Positions 27,601-42,600 of a stretch of 64,000 nt of DNA are shown piece after piece. How positions within the stretch are numbered: the first letter of the stretch is position 1; each line of letters opens with the position of its first letter. Under the pieces are notes generated by a model. That model did not search any database, was not told where the DNA came from, and was given only the letters and a program-made list of their open reading frames with translations. Source of the stretch: Fragum whitleyi (lineage: Eukaryota; Mollusca; Bivalvia; Cardiida; Cardiidae); contig OX411547.1 of NCBI GenBank assembly GCA_948146395.1, positions 58,907,566 through 58,971,565 of the forward strand, written 5' to 3'. A program made the translations under genes and the position numbers.

Positions 27601-30600
27601 ATTCAAATAATTGTTTGGAAGAAATTGATTGAAATTTAAGAGAAATCAAATCTCTATAAATTCTTTAAATGTTTGTATTTTCAATAACAAAAATAGGGCT
27701 TTGAAAGTAAAGAATGCAAGGGGATGGGCTGTGGGGGTAACAATTAAGAGAGATATTTACAGCAGGGGTTTTGTTGTTGAGAAGTTTTAAGTTCCCCTTT
27801 GAAATAACTAATTATGCATAAGCAATAAATATACATATTACATTGTTTTAAATTGCTTTGAACAGAACCTGAATGTGCAATGAAAAAGATGTCATGCTTT
27901 GTATTTTGATTGCTCAGTGAGAAACAGTTGTAACTGACTATATGTTTAAAAGCAGTTACAACAGTACTGTTTCACCCTGAGCCATGGAAAAAAAATCTTT
28001 CTAAAAGTATGCATGTAATAGGTAGCGAGGTTACTTCAATTTGAAATATCATTTTTCTTATTACTATTTATGTTTAATACCATTGTGCCATATTGAATAA
28101 TATTAATTTGAATATTCAAGAATAAAGATTTTATGACAAAATGTATTTCTGAGTCAATCACAGAATATGTCCCTTTTTTTCAATACATCAAAGAAAAGGG
28201 AAGACAAGAGCACTGTTTATGGAAACCAACGATTAACCAAAAGTCTAAATTGTCATAGCTGCAGCTTTGTACAAGCTGTGAAAAAAATGCTTTACAATTT
28301 TGTTTATCCATTGATAAATATCATAAAGAGAGTGATACTGTCCTTGAATGAGTCACTTAGGAGCCTTTAAGGTAGTAGACCCAAAATAGTTTCGCAAAGT
28401 TTAGGAAATCATAAATTTTTAGTGTTAACTTAGGTTTCTTAATGATTTCATGAGGAAACCTCTTTTAACCTTGTGTAAGATCATGAGTTTTGAAATTTTG
28501 CCAAACTATTACTGGCCCACTACCTTAAGATTTTTAAGTCCGAAAAACAAATTCTAGATTCTAAATCCAAAAGGAGAGAAGTTGCAGAAAACTTCAAATT
28601 GAATAAAGAAAAGAGAAATCAAATACAATCGAGTGTACAAAATGATATCCGGAAAGAAGTACAAGCTAAATTCTGTATTCTTTTTTAACAATATTTTCAA
28701 AAGCCATTGTTATTCTCCTGTCTGGAGGGGGAGGGTGGAGACTCTTATGAACATATTCTTTTTCAACATTTCTCAGCGGACAAGCAAAAAGCTGTAACTA
28801 CAGCTTGAACAAAGCTGTAGTTACAAATTCTTGCTTGCTAACTGACCAAATGATGCTATACTTTCCAGAGTTCTGTCTTGCTATTCCTTAATCGGTGGAA
28901 ATGCATGGGATGAGAAGGTTAAAAATTGATCCCTATACCTACCCTTAAATCTTGGTATGATTCTTAGGCTTACCAAAAAGCTGGATGAAGATGTAATGTT
29001 AGAATCGAGAGGTATTAATCTAAGTTGTAGTAACTTGTTCGATGTGAAATAAATAGGTTTTAACCAAAAAGTAACTATATAAGGACATCTGCACCATTGA
29101 AAAAGATAATGAGAGATATACATGTATATTCAATTATGTTTTTGCTTCTTCATATCAAATTATCTGCATTTTCAAATGTTGTCTGCACCAAACTTAAATG
29201 TCGAAATCTACATAATGATATTCTGGATGTGTACCCATCAGGGACAATCGATTTAAGAATAGTCTGAATTGTGAGAGGTTGCAGACTGCATTTCAAATGC
29301 ATTTGAATTAAAAGTTCATCACTTAATTCCCTAAATATTTCCATCTCTTACTTTTTTTTTCTTTTTAATGGAGTGATGTATTAGTTAATTGTTATGTATT
29401 TACTAATCATCATAATAAATTATATATAATTCAAGAGTTCAGTGCAAGAGTGTACTAAGTGTATATACATTGTATATACACTTAGTACAGTCTTGCGCTA
29501 AACCCTCCATATGGTCTAGTACCAGTAAGTATCCCAAAGCATCCTTAAAATGACAATTACATAAATCATTGTGAGAAAAGGTAATTTCAATTAATTTTAG
29601 AACATGTTATTTCTCCTTTTCCAACAAGGCTTTCTTCCCTATTATCCATTACTTTTAAAATTCTTTTAATTTGGTCCAGTCCAAACTTCAGTCATTTGTT
29701 TAAAGGTTAATGAATGAATGCTAACCAAAAGCCATTAAACCGGCAGTGGGTAGGTTCAACTAATTGAAACAGGAAATATAATTCTCCATGCATAATTTAT
29801 GACACGCTGTTAAAGTGCAGGGAAGCGTAACCAGTCGTCAATATACCACAAAGGTGACAGCATGGAAACAAACCTCCCCTGGGATTCGTAACATTTTCTG
29901 GTTCCCTTATAAGTGAGTCATTTCATTTGAAATAAGAGATAATTATGTGAAGGTCTAATATGCTCAAATGATTAACCCTTATTTTACTTAATTTAAATCC
30001 AGTTTCAAACAAATTGCCAATTTTGGAAATATTTTATCCACTCTAGATCAAGTTCCTCTCACAATCATGTAGTAAATAAAAGGCAGCATAGACTAAGATC
30101 AGACTGCACATTTGTGCAGGCTGATCTAAGACAATACTGTCTGCCAAAGCTTTTTGAAGAGTTAACATATGCTATGATCACCAGGGAAAGGGTTAAATGA
30201 TGGAAGGAAGTTGTCCACAGGAAACTGATAGTAATTTTGAGGAGTCAGTGTAAAAATATTGTAAATGCCAAAATATATATTTATTGACATTAATTTTGTG
30301 CCAAACCTTCAATTTGACCTTAAAAGAAATAGAACTTATCTATATCAATTAAATTATCTATCCATAATGAAGAATAACTTAAGAGAACATTTTTAAAACC
30401 CATCCACTAATGAGCAAATCATTCTCTTGTCTTGATAGACTCAATGTCAATGTTTAATGAATACCTAAGGACTTGACCTGCAACCTTGACCTTAGGTTTA
30501 TCTTGACAAATTGTTTTATATGTCACAGAGAATATTTCTTCCTTATGAAACATTTTCATAAATTAATTCTAACTTGATTTGAATATTTGACCTTGGCCCA

Positions 30601-33600
30601 AAACTTTTACCTTAGTGCCATTTAATTTGTTTCTAATAAGATATTCACTAATGATAGAGAAACATAGCTCATACTTCTTTTAAATAATGTGACAAATTTG
30701 ACGGGCAGTCAAAGGTCAAGGGCAGGGAAAATGTTTTCATAAGGCCCCTTTTACATTAATACTTGACAGTCCTGACAATTTTTTAAATGGCACTTCTTTC
30801 ATAGGTGAAATCTTTCTGTGAAACAAAACTAATGAAAAATGTGGATTCTATTGTAATTACAAGAATATTTTCATCAAATTCCCAAAAGGCAACTTTTCCT
30901 GTGATACTTCACAGACCTTATCAATTTTCAAAAGGAACCTTCCTTATGTTGGAACAATAATTCTGTGAAAGTTTGAAGCAAATCAGATGAAAATTGTGAA
31001 CTCTATCGCAATAATGAGGATTTTTTTTTATCAAATATCCATAAGGCCTCTTTTCCCATGATACCTGTTGGACCCAACCCATTTTCCAATGAAACCCTCC
31101 TTATGTTGGAACAATAATTCTGCGAAAGGTTTAAGCAAATCAGATGAAAACTGCAGACTCAATTACAATTACGGTATGAGGCCTTTCATCAAATTGCCAT
31201 TAGGCCCCTTATCCAATGATACTTGATGGACCAGACCCCTTTTTGAAAGGGACCATCCTCATGATGACGCAATCATCCTTTGCAAGTTTGAAATAAATCA
31301 GATTAAAACTGTGGGCTCTATAGCGATAAACGGGAATATTTTTATCAAATTTTGATAGGACTCCTTTTCTTGTGACGGATCTTACCTATTTTTGAAACAA
31401 ACAATCCATATGTTGGCACAAGCATTCTGTGAAAATTTAAAGTAGATCAGATGAAGACACTAGACTAGATTGCTATAACAAGAAAAAGTTTATGGACAGA
31501 TAGATGGATGGACAGACCAAATGCCAGACAGAAAACATGCCATCACTATAGCTCTTCTATCCTTCAGTTAATACTGCTTCATATCATTACAGGATTTATT
31601 TAACCTGACAGAGTTATGCTCTGGACAAAGATGTCGCCCTACCGCCGGCCCTTCCTGATGCCAGTCACCACTAGTAATCAAACACAATACATCCTGATGG
31701 GTGTATTCAAATGCATATCTAGCCTGCATTATCTCATTTTATAATATTATTATGACCTGCGATGCAAGAGTGAAACAACCCCATTAAACATATTTGATAT
31801 TGCATGGGTGTTATTCTACTAGTGAAATATCTAAGTAAATGAGCTTACAGGGTATAGCAATGCCATTTTGTTTCTATGAGAATATTGTCATCATCTGTAT
31901 GATGAATTCATTCTACAAATGGTCTTAACATTCTAAACGATGAATTTCAAAGATTTAAATTTAGTGGGAAATTCTGGTTATATTATGAATAGATTATTTT
32001 CGTGTTTATATCAAATTTATCAAAGGAATAGACAGCCTCGCTATTTCTATTTATAGATGACCTGTATGATAAATTTGGAATCTCATGACCACTCATTCAA
32101 TATCATGTATTTATCTCTTGAATCTTGCTCTTCACTTTTTAATCCGGAGATTTTTCACTGTCAAAGGACTAAAAATGTCTTTGAGGTTGTGGTAACAGTG
32201 AAAAAAGGCAAACGTAGTTGCGGTAAATGCTATGCTGGAAGAACATTGTTTTTACGTGTCAAACTTATCTGGCTCTACACATAAGACAGTGAGTCGAGTA
32301 AAAGTGGTGCTATAGGTTGGAGATAGTGTGTCCCGAAACAGCAAAGTTATTTACAATGGCTTGTTTTATGAATCCTGCCTTAACGTGACCTTTAGCATTT
32401 TGACGTTGTCCCTTTATACATTTAACCATATTTTATTTCAAATCTATGCAAAGACGTTTGATTCCAAATACAATTTAGAAGGGGCATTTCATTAACATCA
32501 TAATAAAAGAACTTTCCCTACTATCTGTTGAATCTGAAACTACACATGCTGTGTGAGCAGGGCAGATTTTGTGTAATAAGACGTTGACGTCATTATGCAG
32601 AAATGCGATCAAGTAATTCATCGCAATATTCGTGAATTTCTTGAAATACAATCACTGTTTCCAAAACAAACAACTATCATCGAAGAATTTGTCTTTGATA
32701 AGAAAAATATTGAATTTTAATCAATGTAAATGAACTTTTTTTGAAGACTATATAATAATATCATGACCTATATTGCGGGTATGAAATAAACCTGTTGAAT
32801 GATTTTTTGATATAACATGGGTGGTATATTGATATTTGTGTAATGTTTCACAAATAAGCTGAAAGCCAATTATAATATCTTTTACTTGGTGTATAAAATT
32901 AATTTAATGATGGCCTAAAGTATATTACAACATCATTAATCAAACAGCTAAATATGTTTCACAGAAAAATATCATTCATAAAATCTCTTTTTAATTAATT
33001 TAATAAATACAAAAATCACAGCTATATCTATAAGAATATAGAATTTGTGATCATAGCAATCCATCATGAATACTCATTCTGTATCCTATATGTTGAATCA
33101 ATGATGAAGAGGGAGGTAATTCAGACATTTTGTAGCTACATTGATTAGTGAGTTATCTTTCCTGGACTTTTCAAGGTAATGTTTCACCCAAATTTGGAAT
33201 ATCTGAGTACAGTTACAAAATACTTTTATTTGGAACATTTGCATTTGTTTGTATCAATATTCGTATACTTAACACTCTAAATTATTCTAAACTTGTCATT
33301 TTGATTTTGTAACCACATTTATAACAGAGACATGGACATTTTTCTATTTAAATATAGAAAAACTCCACTTGAGAAAAAGAAAATTTAACATACCAACAAA
33401 ACTCTGAGTTATGTCTATTTGCTTATGTACTCACATGTAAAATAAACTTGGATTCTTTCTGCAAAAGTCTACCAAAGCATGCAAATGTGCTACTGTTTAT
33501 GAGTTAATATATTCCTTTTTCAAAAAGTAACAGAGAATCTCTGTAATAAGTCCAAAATTGTGCAGATGAATAACGCAGCATGTGGTATTTCATATGCGGT

Positions 33601-36600
33601 ATTTTTGCGACCGTACACAGAAACTCCATAATTGGATAAATTATTACCTGACATATCATGTAAAGGGAAAGCACTCTGGCACAAACTAAACATGAAAAAA
33701 TATTGAGTTAGCTGTCCTGCATCCAACTAGCAGTCAAACGTGGACTCCAATTTTCTTAGTACAGTTAAACTTCGGTAGCTCGAACACCTTGGGGACCTTA
33801 TAATTTGTTCGAGAGATAGGTTGTTCGACCAATCCAAAAAACTGTAAAGGAATCAGAAGACGGGAATGCACCACATCCGGTAATACATCGTATCCGAATA
33901 TACGTATACTTATTTGGTTCTTCAATTTTACTGTTTAATTCGCTGTTTTTAGGTTTCGTATGATTGATCCACGGGATTTGTGTTTGAAAATGAATAAATT
34001 AAAAAAATGATGAAATAATTTTAGACTAAAGAGTCTTATTGTCGCATTCCCTTTGTTTACAAAAAAAGGCTACCGTATTATTATTCCTGTTACCTTACGC
34101 GGCCTCAATTGCAAGTGAAAAAAATAATTAAAGTTAAATTCAAACACCGTGTAAATGCTTAACTTTAAACGTTTTCGAGCATATAAATTTACGCCAGTCT
34201 TTGAGAAAATGTAGATCCATCTAAATTTAAAACCCAAAATTAGAACGAGTGAACCGTTCGGACCTTTCTCGTCATACTTTCAAGCGGACGTTACGGGTCT
34301 GTATGTTTTTTGACATCGCAAAGTTAACAAGTCGCCGAAATATCAATAAGAGACAATATATAGGAATGAATGTAAACAGCAGATGGCCAAACAACAAGTT
34401 AATTCAATTAAATAAAACAGTGTATTTTTCACGGAATTGGTAATTATAACGCACGGTGCGTAATTGACAGTAAGGTGTCAAAAAAGGATTACGAGTTGAA
34501 TAGTGTGAAAATCACCTAAATATGACATCTTGTTAATAGCGATAGACCCTTTGTTCGAATTTTCCCAGGTGAAATATACAGCATTTTTAACTTCCGGACT
34601 GAAAAATGTGTTCGAGAGTTCGACCGTCCTGTTGTACGAGTTTTCCGAGGTCGAACACTATGAATTATGAGCGGAATATGCCGGGACTGAAATCCTTGTT
34701 CGAATTTCCCTAGTGTTCGAGATTACCCCTGTTCGAGAGACCGAAGTTTGACTGTATATATCATTCAAATGGAAAGCACGCCAGCACAAATTTAGCATGA
34801 TGCAAGTAAAGAGTTACCTGTCCTGCATCTTCCTCCCAGTCAAACTCAGACTCGTATATTCCTAGAGATAATACTTCTCCCTCAATCTTGCTCTCTGAAT
34901 AATAGAAAAAAATGATGTATTTGGACAAAAAAAATTCATTCATGATTTTTACCATTTTATTCATTAATTTTCATACATACAGTCGTGACGCCTTTATACG
35001 GACGGCATTCATCCGGAATATTCAAGATCCGGAAAAGAATTCACCAGAACGAATATTTCACTCATAAATTGTACACTTTAATCCGGAAACTCGTGTTCCG
35101 GAACCGGAATTAAAAATCGGGAACGGAACATCAAAATTCTACACAAATTTATCTACAGTGGAATAGCTATATGTCGAACTTCGGGGGACTCACCAAAAAA
35201 CTTCGACATATAGAAAGTTTGACGAAGAGATAAAAGGCGATCTTCGGGACGAAGACATGATTATGCGGCCATCATCACACTTAGGTACGACCGAAACTGA
35301 TGGCGAAATAACGGACGTATTTGATTAGCGTGATGAATTAATCGAATATAAAAGATGATACTTATTTTTATTTACATTTTTATTTGTTTATAAACATCAT
35401 ATAAAACATACATTTAAATCACAAAGCAAAAACATTTTCAAACAAGCCATTCATTTACAAATTTATATGTGCTTACATGTATTATCAGATCTATGAGACA
35501 AAGACTTTTGTATTAGAGGTTTACATTTCGCGTTTCTCAAGCAAAAACATATCTGATAATGATTTCTGCATATATAATTTCCTGAACAAATCATTCTCGG
35601 ATTGGTTACCCAGTCCTTCCTTGGGTACGTCATGTTGGTCGATGTTGATGGCTATACCCCCGTGTCTACCGGGTACTTCACCAATCAAGTCCCGCGTGTC
35701 ATTGGCTGTACATGCTTGTCAATGAGAATTACAAATTTAACGTCGTAGGTCCTATGCATTTTGCCGACCCTTTTCATTTCAAAACAATTAATACTTAACC
35801 TTTCGCATTCTCTATCTGTTTCAAACAATCAAACCCAATCAGGTAAACAATCGATATCCAATACTGAGATCGCGCGTGTCAATTACTGTGGTTGACGGGT
35901 GAATGTGTGAAAAACTACCTCGATTGCAATTTTCATCAATCACGGTTGGGGTTCGTCGTAAAGAGGTGTGAATGCACACAAACAATAGTGATGGGACCTT
36001 AAAATTGGTTCGACGTACGGAAAAATTTCGTGCAATGGATAACGACGTATGGAAGTTGAAATACATAGAAAAAAAGAGTAAATAGATCGGGACTTGAAAA
36101 ATACTTCGACGTAGAGATAACTTCGTCTTATGGACATTCGACGTAAAGATATTTGACTGTATGTAATCCGGATTAAGGGTTGGTCCTCCGAATTCGAAGC
36201 TATTGTAATTACTATCTGTCGCGTGTCATCGTGAAAGGATTAGCCGTTTATCGTCATGACTGACTGATTGACACGTGTTGATATACATTTAATATGGAGA
36301 TGCGTTAATGCAGACAATTTTCGCACCTTACAAACAACTTAATTAGGAATGAGTGTTGAGATCACAACGTGACATTTAGTGTTCTACCCGCGCGTGCCAA
36401 CACCTATTATGCTACTTACACTTAAGACTGATCTATACTTTGAAGAACAATACTCCCCCGTGATTATAAAATTAATTGAGAAATTGTAATTGCTATCATT
36501 TTCCAATCATTTCCTGATCATCTATCTATCAAACATACTGAGCTAACACTCAACCAAAGATGTCAACGCCGACGACCAAAAGACGAAGAGTTGAAGTTTC

Positions 36601-39600
36601 AGCATCCACGACAAAGACTTCGACTTCTTTTCCAAGTGAGCGCCAGAGATATACGAAATTACAAAAACAGTCCTTTTCAGGACTACCAAAATGCCCGAAA
36701 TTTCGTCCTTTAAAACTGTCATTTGAATGAAAGTTTGCCCTTGTCGTTACATACGACTCGGGAAAGAAAAGAAACTTCTTTCCAAATTATCAAAGATAAG
36801 TCCAAACGTTGGTCCCGAAAGCCTACCCTGAAATTGTCCATAAAAGTGGCATTTGTTCATAAGGCCACACCAGAGAATGTTGTTTAATACAACGCTCGAA
36901 AGCTATTTCTGTCGCAATTGTCAAAATAAATCAAAACCTCAGTCCCGAAAGTATGTCTTTCAAAATTGTCCGTATTAATAAAAACAGCCCTTCTAAGGGC
37001 CACAAATCTTGTTTTCTGACAACGAAATTCTTTTTTTGAAAATTGTCAAGAACAAGAATAATGCTCAATAGCATTTCACAAAATGGTCCTTCTAAGGGCC
37101 TTTAAATGGCTTTTTCTGCAAAATGATTTTTTGAAAGTCAATTTCTCGCAAAATATCATAACAAGCCAAAAAAGACAAGAGAAACATAATGCATGTTATG
37201 AAATATTCATTTATCACGTTTTTATTATTATAAATATATTTTTTTCCATTTTGTCACTTTATAAACATGTACAGTACATCGCAAAAAACGTAATCTTCTT
37301 CTGTCTGCATTCTTGGGATTCACTAAATTACATGTATAAGTACTTCTAACGAGGCACCGCAAACCTGAAACAACAACAACATAGTGTCAAAATGGCGGAC
37401 AAAACTGGGTTCGGATTGTAATAAAAAAATGTTTATGCGGAAAAATGGTTACTCCGGACACTCTCGTAGGAAACCAAAGTGTCCGGATTAGTGCGTCACG
37501 ACTGTATATAGTACAACTATTCTCAGAAATATAACATATTTAAACAAAGAAATACAGAAGATATACAGCAAAGAAAACAGCAAAATGTAAAATTTACAAA
37601 CTTTGCCATTTTAAATGGCGTATTTCTGAATGTTTAATTTTGCTGGTTATGCTAATGAGTAGGTTTTTCTAACAGCAAAATGTAAGTAACAAACCCACAC
37701 AAGAGAGGCCAAAGTAGTGTATTCCTTGATTAAATCACTTCTTAAAACACAATCTGTTGACAGTGTTCCCCCAAAAAAACCAAATGGGGGTGATTTACCC
37801 CAAAATTGAAGCTTGTACCCCCAATTTTTGCAAGTATGCCTTCTTCGTATCATATAGAGGGGGTACATGCACTCCGTAAAATACTCATTTTTACCCCAAG
37901 ATTGAAAAAGCGGTGGGAACACTGGTTGAATCTGCACCCATATATACCTGTCCCAAGTAAAAATCTTTTGAATTGTACAAGTCTGAAAGAGCGGCCCATA
38001 TACGCCCGTAGGGGCATGTAGGTAACCATGGCTTATCAGTAACCTGAGCTTGAATGATAGCTAAACAAATGCACACAGCAGACGGACTGGGGCTAAAACA
38101 TAGAATGACCCTTTGAGTGTATATGGAAAATGGTTTAATGCACAACTACACACCAAACAGAGTCTTTTTGGCAAATTTCAATTCATTCCAATTCAAAGTG
38201 TAAGAGGAGTTGCTCACAAAGGCAATATTAAATTTCGATCAATTTAAGGGCAGATAATACAAGAAAGACCCAAGCTTTATGAATTTCTTAAGTCTTATGC
38301 AAAACTAAATATCAGAGATACATTGAGGCAAGATTCAGTTCAATCCAATAGAATTTGTAGGACATGTGCACACACACACACACACATGCATGCAAAAAAC
38401 TGTCATTTTAAGCTAAATTGTTAAGTAATGGGCAGAAAATTCAGGAACAACTTGAGATATCAAAACGATTTTAGTCCTATGTACAACTAGACATCCTAGA
38501 GAGTCTAAAATTATGCAAGCAAGAGTTGTAGTTCTTATGCACTGCACTTCTCCTCCATGAGATCTATCAACCCATTAAGCTTCAAGTTGATAGCTTTTAT
38601 ACTTCAGGAGATATGCTCTGGGTAAAATCTAAGTATTTTAAATAACAAAGGGTAATAACTCCAAAATTATGCTAGCAAGAGTTATAGTTATTGTGCACCG
38701 CATTTGTCCTTCATGAGAACTATCCACCCATTAAGTTTAAAATTGATAGCACATATACTTTTGAAGATATGCTCCGGACAAAATCTATGCATAAAAAATA
38801 ACAAAGGGTAATAATTCCAAATTTAATCAAGCAAGAGCTGTAGTTCTTGTGCACTGCACTTCTCCTCCATGAGATCTGTCCACCCATAAAGTTTCAAGTT
38901 GATAGCTTTTACACTTTAGGAGAAATGCCTCAGACAAGTTAAGTGACAGAACCTTGGAACTATAGAACAATGGAATGACGTACAGAGACCATTACTATAT
39001 CCCCTCCTCAGAGGATAATAACTCAAGAATGACTGGAGCAGTTTGAGCTTCAAGTGTCTTATACACAACAAGACATCATAGGGAAATATTGTGCAGAGTT
39101 TCAGCTCATTCCCATTGATAGTTTAGGAGGAGTTGTGCACAAATATACCAGTCACTTTCATTCAAAATTGAAGGCAGAAAATTCAATAAGTAAAGGGCAG
39201 ATAATTCAGGAACTACTTGGCATATCAAATAAAGATTAGTGCAAAGCACAACAAGGCATCCTACAGAGTCATTGTGGCAAGTTTCTGTTCATTCCCATTC
39301 AAAATGTAATGGAAAATGAGCTCACAAGAAATTTTGTTTTTCTTTCAATTCAAGGGCAGATAATTTAAGATAACTCAAGAATGACTGAAGTGATTTGAAT
39401 TCCAAGCGCCTTATGCACAACTAGACATCAAAGGGAGTAATTGTGCCAAGTTTAAGCTCATTTTAAGACGGAATTGCATACACACACAAAAAAAGTATTT
39501 TTTGTTCAATTAAAGGGCAGATAATTCAAGATAACTCAAGAATGACTGGAGAGATTTGAATTTCAAAAGTCTTATGTACAACAAGATGTCATAGGGAGTG

Positions 39601-42600
39601 ATTGTGCTAAGTTTCAGCTCATTCCCATTAACAGTTTAGGAGGAGATGTGCACACCAAATATTGCTCAAGGACAGACAGACAGATGGACAGACAGGCAGA
39701 CAGATGATCGAGGCCTGAGAAAGAACTTTTGAAATGAAACCTCTAGCTGGCCTATGCTGGATCCAAGCTCTTTCTCAAATATTTTTTACACTTGTTACTT
39801 CTTGTGTGATGGGTAACAAATTTATTGTTTGCTATTCATGAGCTCAACTGCCTTACAAAGTCAAAGCTGATTCTTTTGTTCATTAATTCCAACAAAACAT
39901 TTTTAAAATATAACATCATTAAGCTACATACCCTCATTTAGATGAAACTGACGAATACTTCTTCCGTAACAAAATTCATAACTCCACCAACCATTGTTCT
40001 AAAACAGATCAAGTATGCTAGAAATTGAAATGCATTCCAATGGCTCACCATGATAGAGTTTTAAGAACTGTACAACTATTCCATACTGAGCCATCTATTT
40101 CATAAAATTGTTTTCAAACAAAGTTTACTCATCCAAGGTTGTTCAAATGGGATTTGGATTTACTGAGATAGATTCCCTATGCCATTATTTTTGGGTCAAT
40201 CAAATTTTGTGAATAGTTATTAAAAAGAGTTACCAAGGAATATTCTGGAAAAGTATCATTGAAATTGGCAGTGTGTTTTTCCCGAGATTTTTTTTTCAAA
40301 TATTTTATAGTAAGAAATATAATGCCCAAATTTAAGTGACAATCAGAAAGTCACAAAAATATTTTGAAGAGGGTCCTCCAAAGAACATACTGATAAATAT
40401 TCATTAAATTGAGGCAAGGCTACAGGAAGAGAAGTTTAAAGAAAGTGGAGGACATGTGACGCAAAATAGACTCATGCTGATCCTTAAAGCTCCCAACAAG
40501 CATGTTGTGCTCAGGTGAGATGTAAATCTTTCATGAAATTTAATGAATATTGGGATTGTGTGCGACATTCAAACAATTTCTCAAAAACTCAAGGCCAAAA
40601 TATTCAGCTAACAAAACAACCATGTACTGAAATAAGAATATACGTTGACTATCTGAAGAAGGGCTAAGACCTTATCTATCTACAATCTACAGAGAGTGTA
40701 GAAAAGACTTATCATGGTCAGACTGTGCAGATGCACAGGCTGGCTGGAAGCTTTGTTTTCCACAAATCAATGGCTCCGTGCAAAGTAGTTGTAACTGCCT
40801 TTATGTGTATAGGCAGTTATAACTGTTTGCACAGAACCATCAATATGTTTATCTGTAGGAATGTCAAAAACACATGCTCAGTTAATAGATTGCTGGCCCC
40901 CATCCTTGACCTCCTATCACAAAACGCCTCTTAGATATTTTTACATTGTCTACAGTAGAATTCTCTTAATTGCATTCTTAATAACAGCAACTCATTACTT
41001 AATTGCAACTGAATTTGTGCAGTAATAATAGATTAAAAGGAAAACAAGAGGACCATGATGGTCCTATATCGCTCACCTTCGTCTCTTTGACTTCTCCCTT
41101 AGCAAAATTAAATGCTTTAAAGATCATTAAATGACCATTAAATTTTTCAAAGAAAGACATGACTCTTTTCCTTTGATACTTGCATAAGTTTCTGGCCCTT
41201 TCTAAACAAGTTTCATGTTACCTGGCCAACATTCTGTCTAAGTTAAATAAAGATTGGGCCGTATTTGTGGCCTCTACAGTGTAAACAAGAAAATTTTCAT
41301 TAAGGTCCCTTTTCCCGTGATATGACATGGATATTTTGAATTTTCGATAGGGTTCATCCTTGTGACCTAGCCATTATTCTGAGCAAGTTTCATGAAAATT
41401 GAATTATATTTGTGGCTTCTAGAGTGTAAACAAGAAAATTATCATTAAGGCCCCTTTTCCCTTGATATGGCATGGGTCTTTCCCATTCTCAAAAGGGTTC
41501 ATCCTTGTGACCTGGCCAACATTCTGACCAAATTTCATTAAGATAGGGCCATTTTTGTGACCTCTAGAGTGTAAACAAGAAAATTGTCATTAAGGCCCCT
41601 TTTCCTGTGATACGGCACGAATCCTTCCCATTATCAATAGGGTTCATCCTTGTGACCTGGCCAACATTCTGACCAAATTTCATTAAGATAGGGCCATTTT
41701 TGTGACCTCTAGAGTGTAAACAAGAAAATTGTCATTAAGGCCCCCTTTCCTGTGATACGGCACGAATCCTTCCCATTATCAATAAGGTTCATTCTTGTGA
41801 CCTGACAAACATTCTGACCAAGTTTCATGAAAATTGGACAATATTTGTGGCCTCTACAGTGTAAAAAAGAAAATTGTCTTTAAGGCCCCTTTTCCTGTGA
41901 AATGGCATGGATCCTTCCCATTTTCAATAGGGTTCATCCTTGTGACTTGGGCAACATTCTGACTAAGTTTTATGAAGATTGGGCCATATTTGTGGCCTCT
42001 AGAGTGTAAACACTAAGATTGTTGACGTCGGACGACAGACGACGCATGACACACAACGCAGGACGGATATTCAATGATCACAAAAGCTCACCTAGAGCAC
42101 GATGTGCTCAGGCTAGCTAAAAATCCTGATAAAAGCAACTCATACCTTAATTGCAACTGAATTTGTGCAGTTATAAAAGATTTAAAGGAAAAAATCCTGA
42201 TAACTGCAACTCATTGCTAAATGCAACTGAATATGTGCAGTTAAAATAGATTTAAAGAAAAAATAGTGCCTGATAACTGCAACTCATTGCTTAATTGCAA
42301 CTGAATTTGTGCAGTTATAATAGATTTAAAGAAAATAATCCTGATAATAGCAACAGACTGCTTAATTGCAACTGAATTTGTGCAATTATTATGGATTTAA
42401 AGAAAAAATAGTTCCTGATAACAGCAACTCATTGCCTAATTGCAACTGAATTTGTGCAGTTATAATAGATTTAAAGAAAAAATACTTCCTGATAACAGCA
42501 ACTTATTGCTTCATTACAACTGAATTTGTGCACTAATAATAGATTTAAAGAAACAAGAGGACCATGATGGTCTTATATCGCTCACCTTCGTCTCTTTGAC

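Larger units (their letters stand above)
34980..37504. mobile_element. Tigger-like element with a nested insertion
   Basis: TIRs CAGTCGTGACGCCTTTATAC and GCGTCACGACTG with flanking TA. Length without the insertion at 35156-36160 is ~1.5 kb. It holds ATCCGGA-type repeats near the ends and a short remnant frame at 36560-36730. Degenerate ~115-bp repeats (TCCCGAAAG) lie at 36600-37110. Confidence 0.8.
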
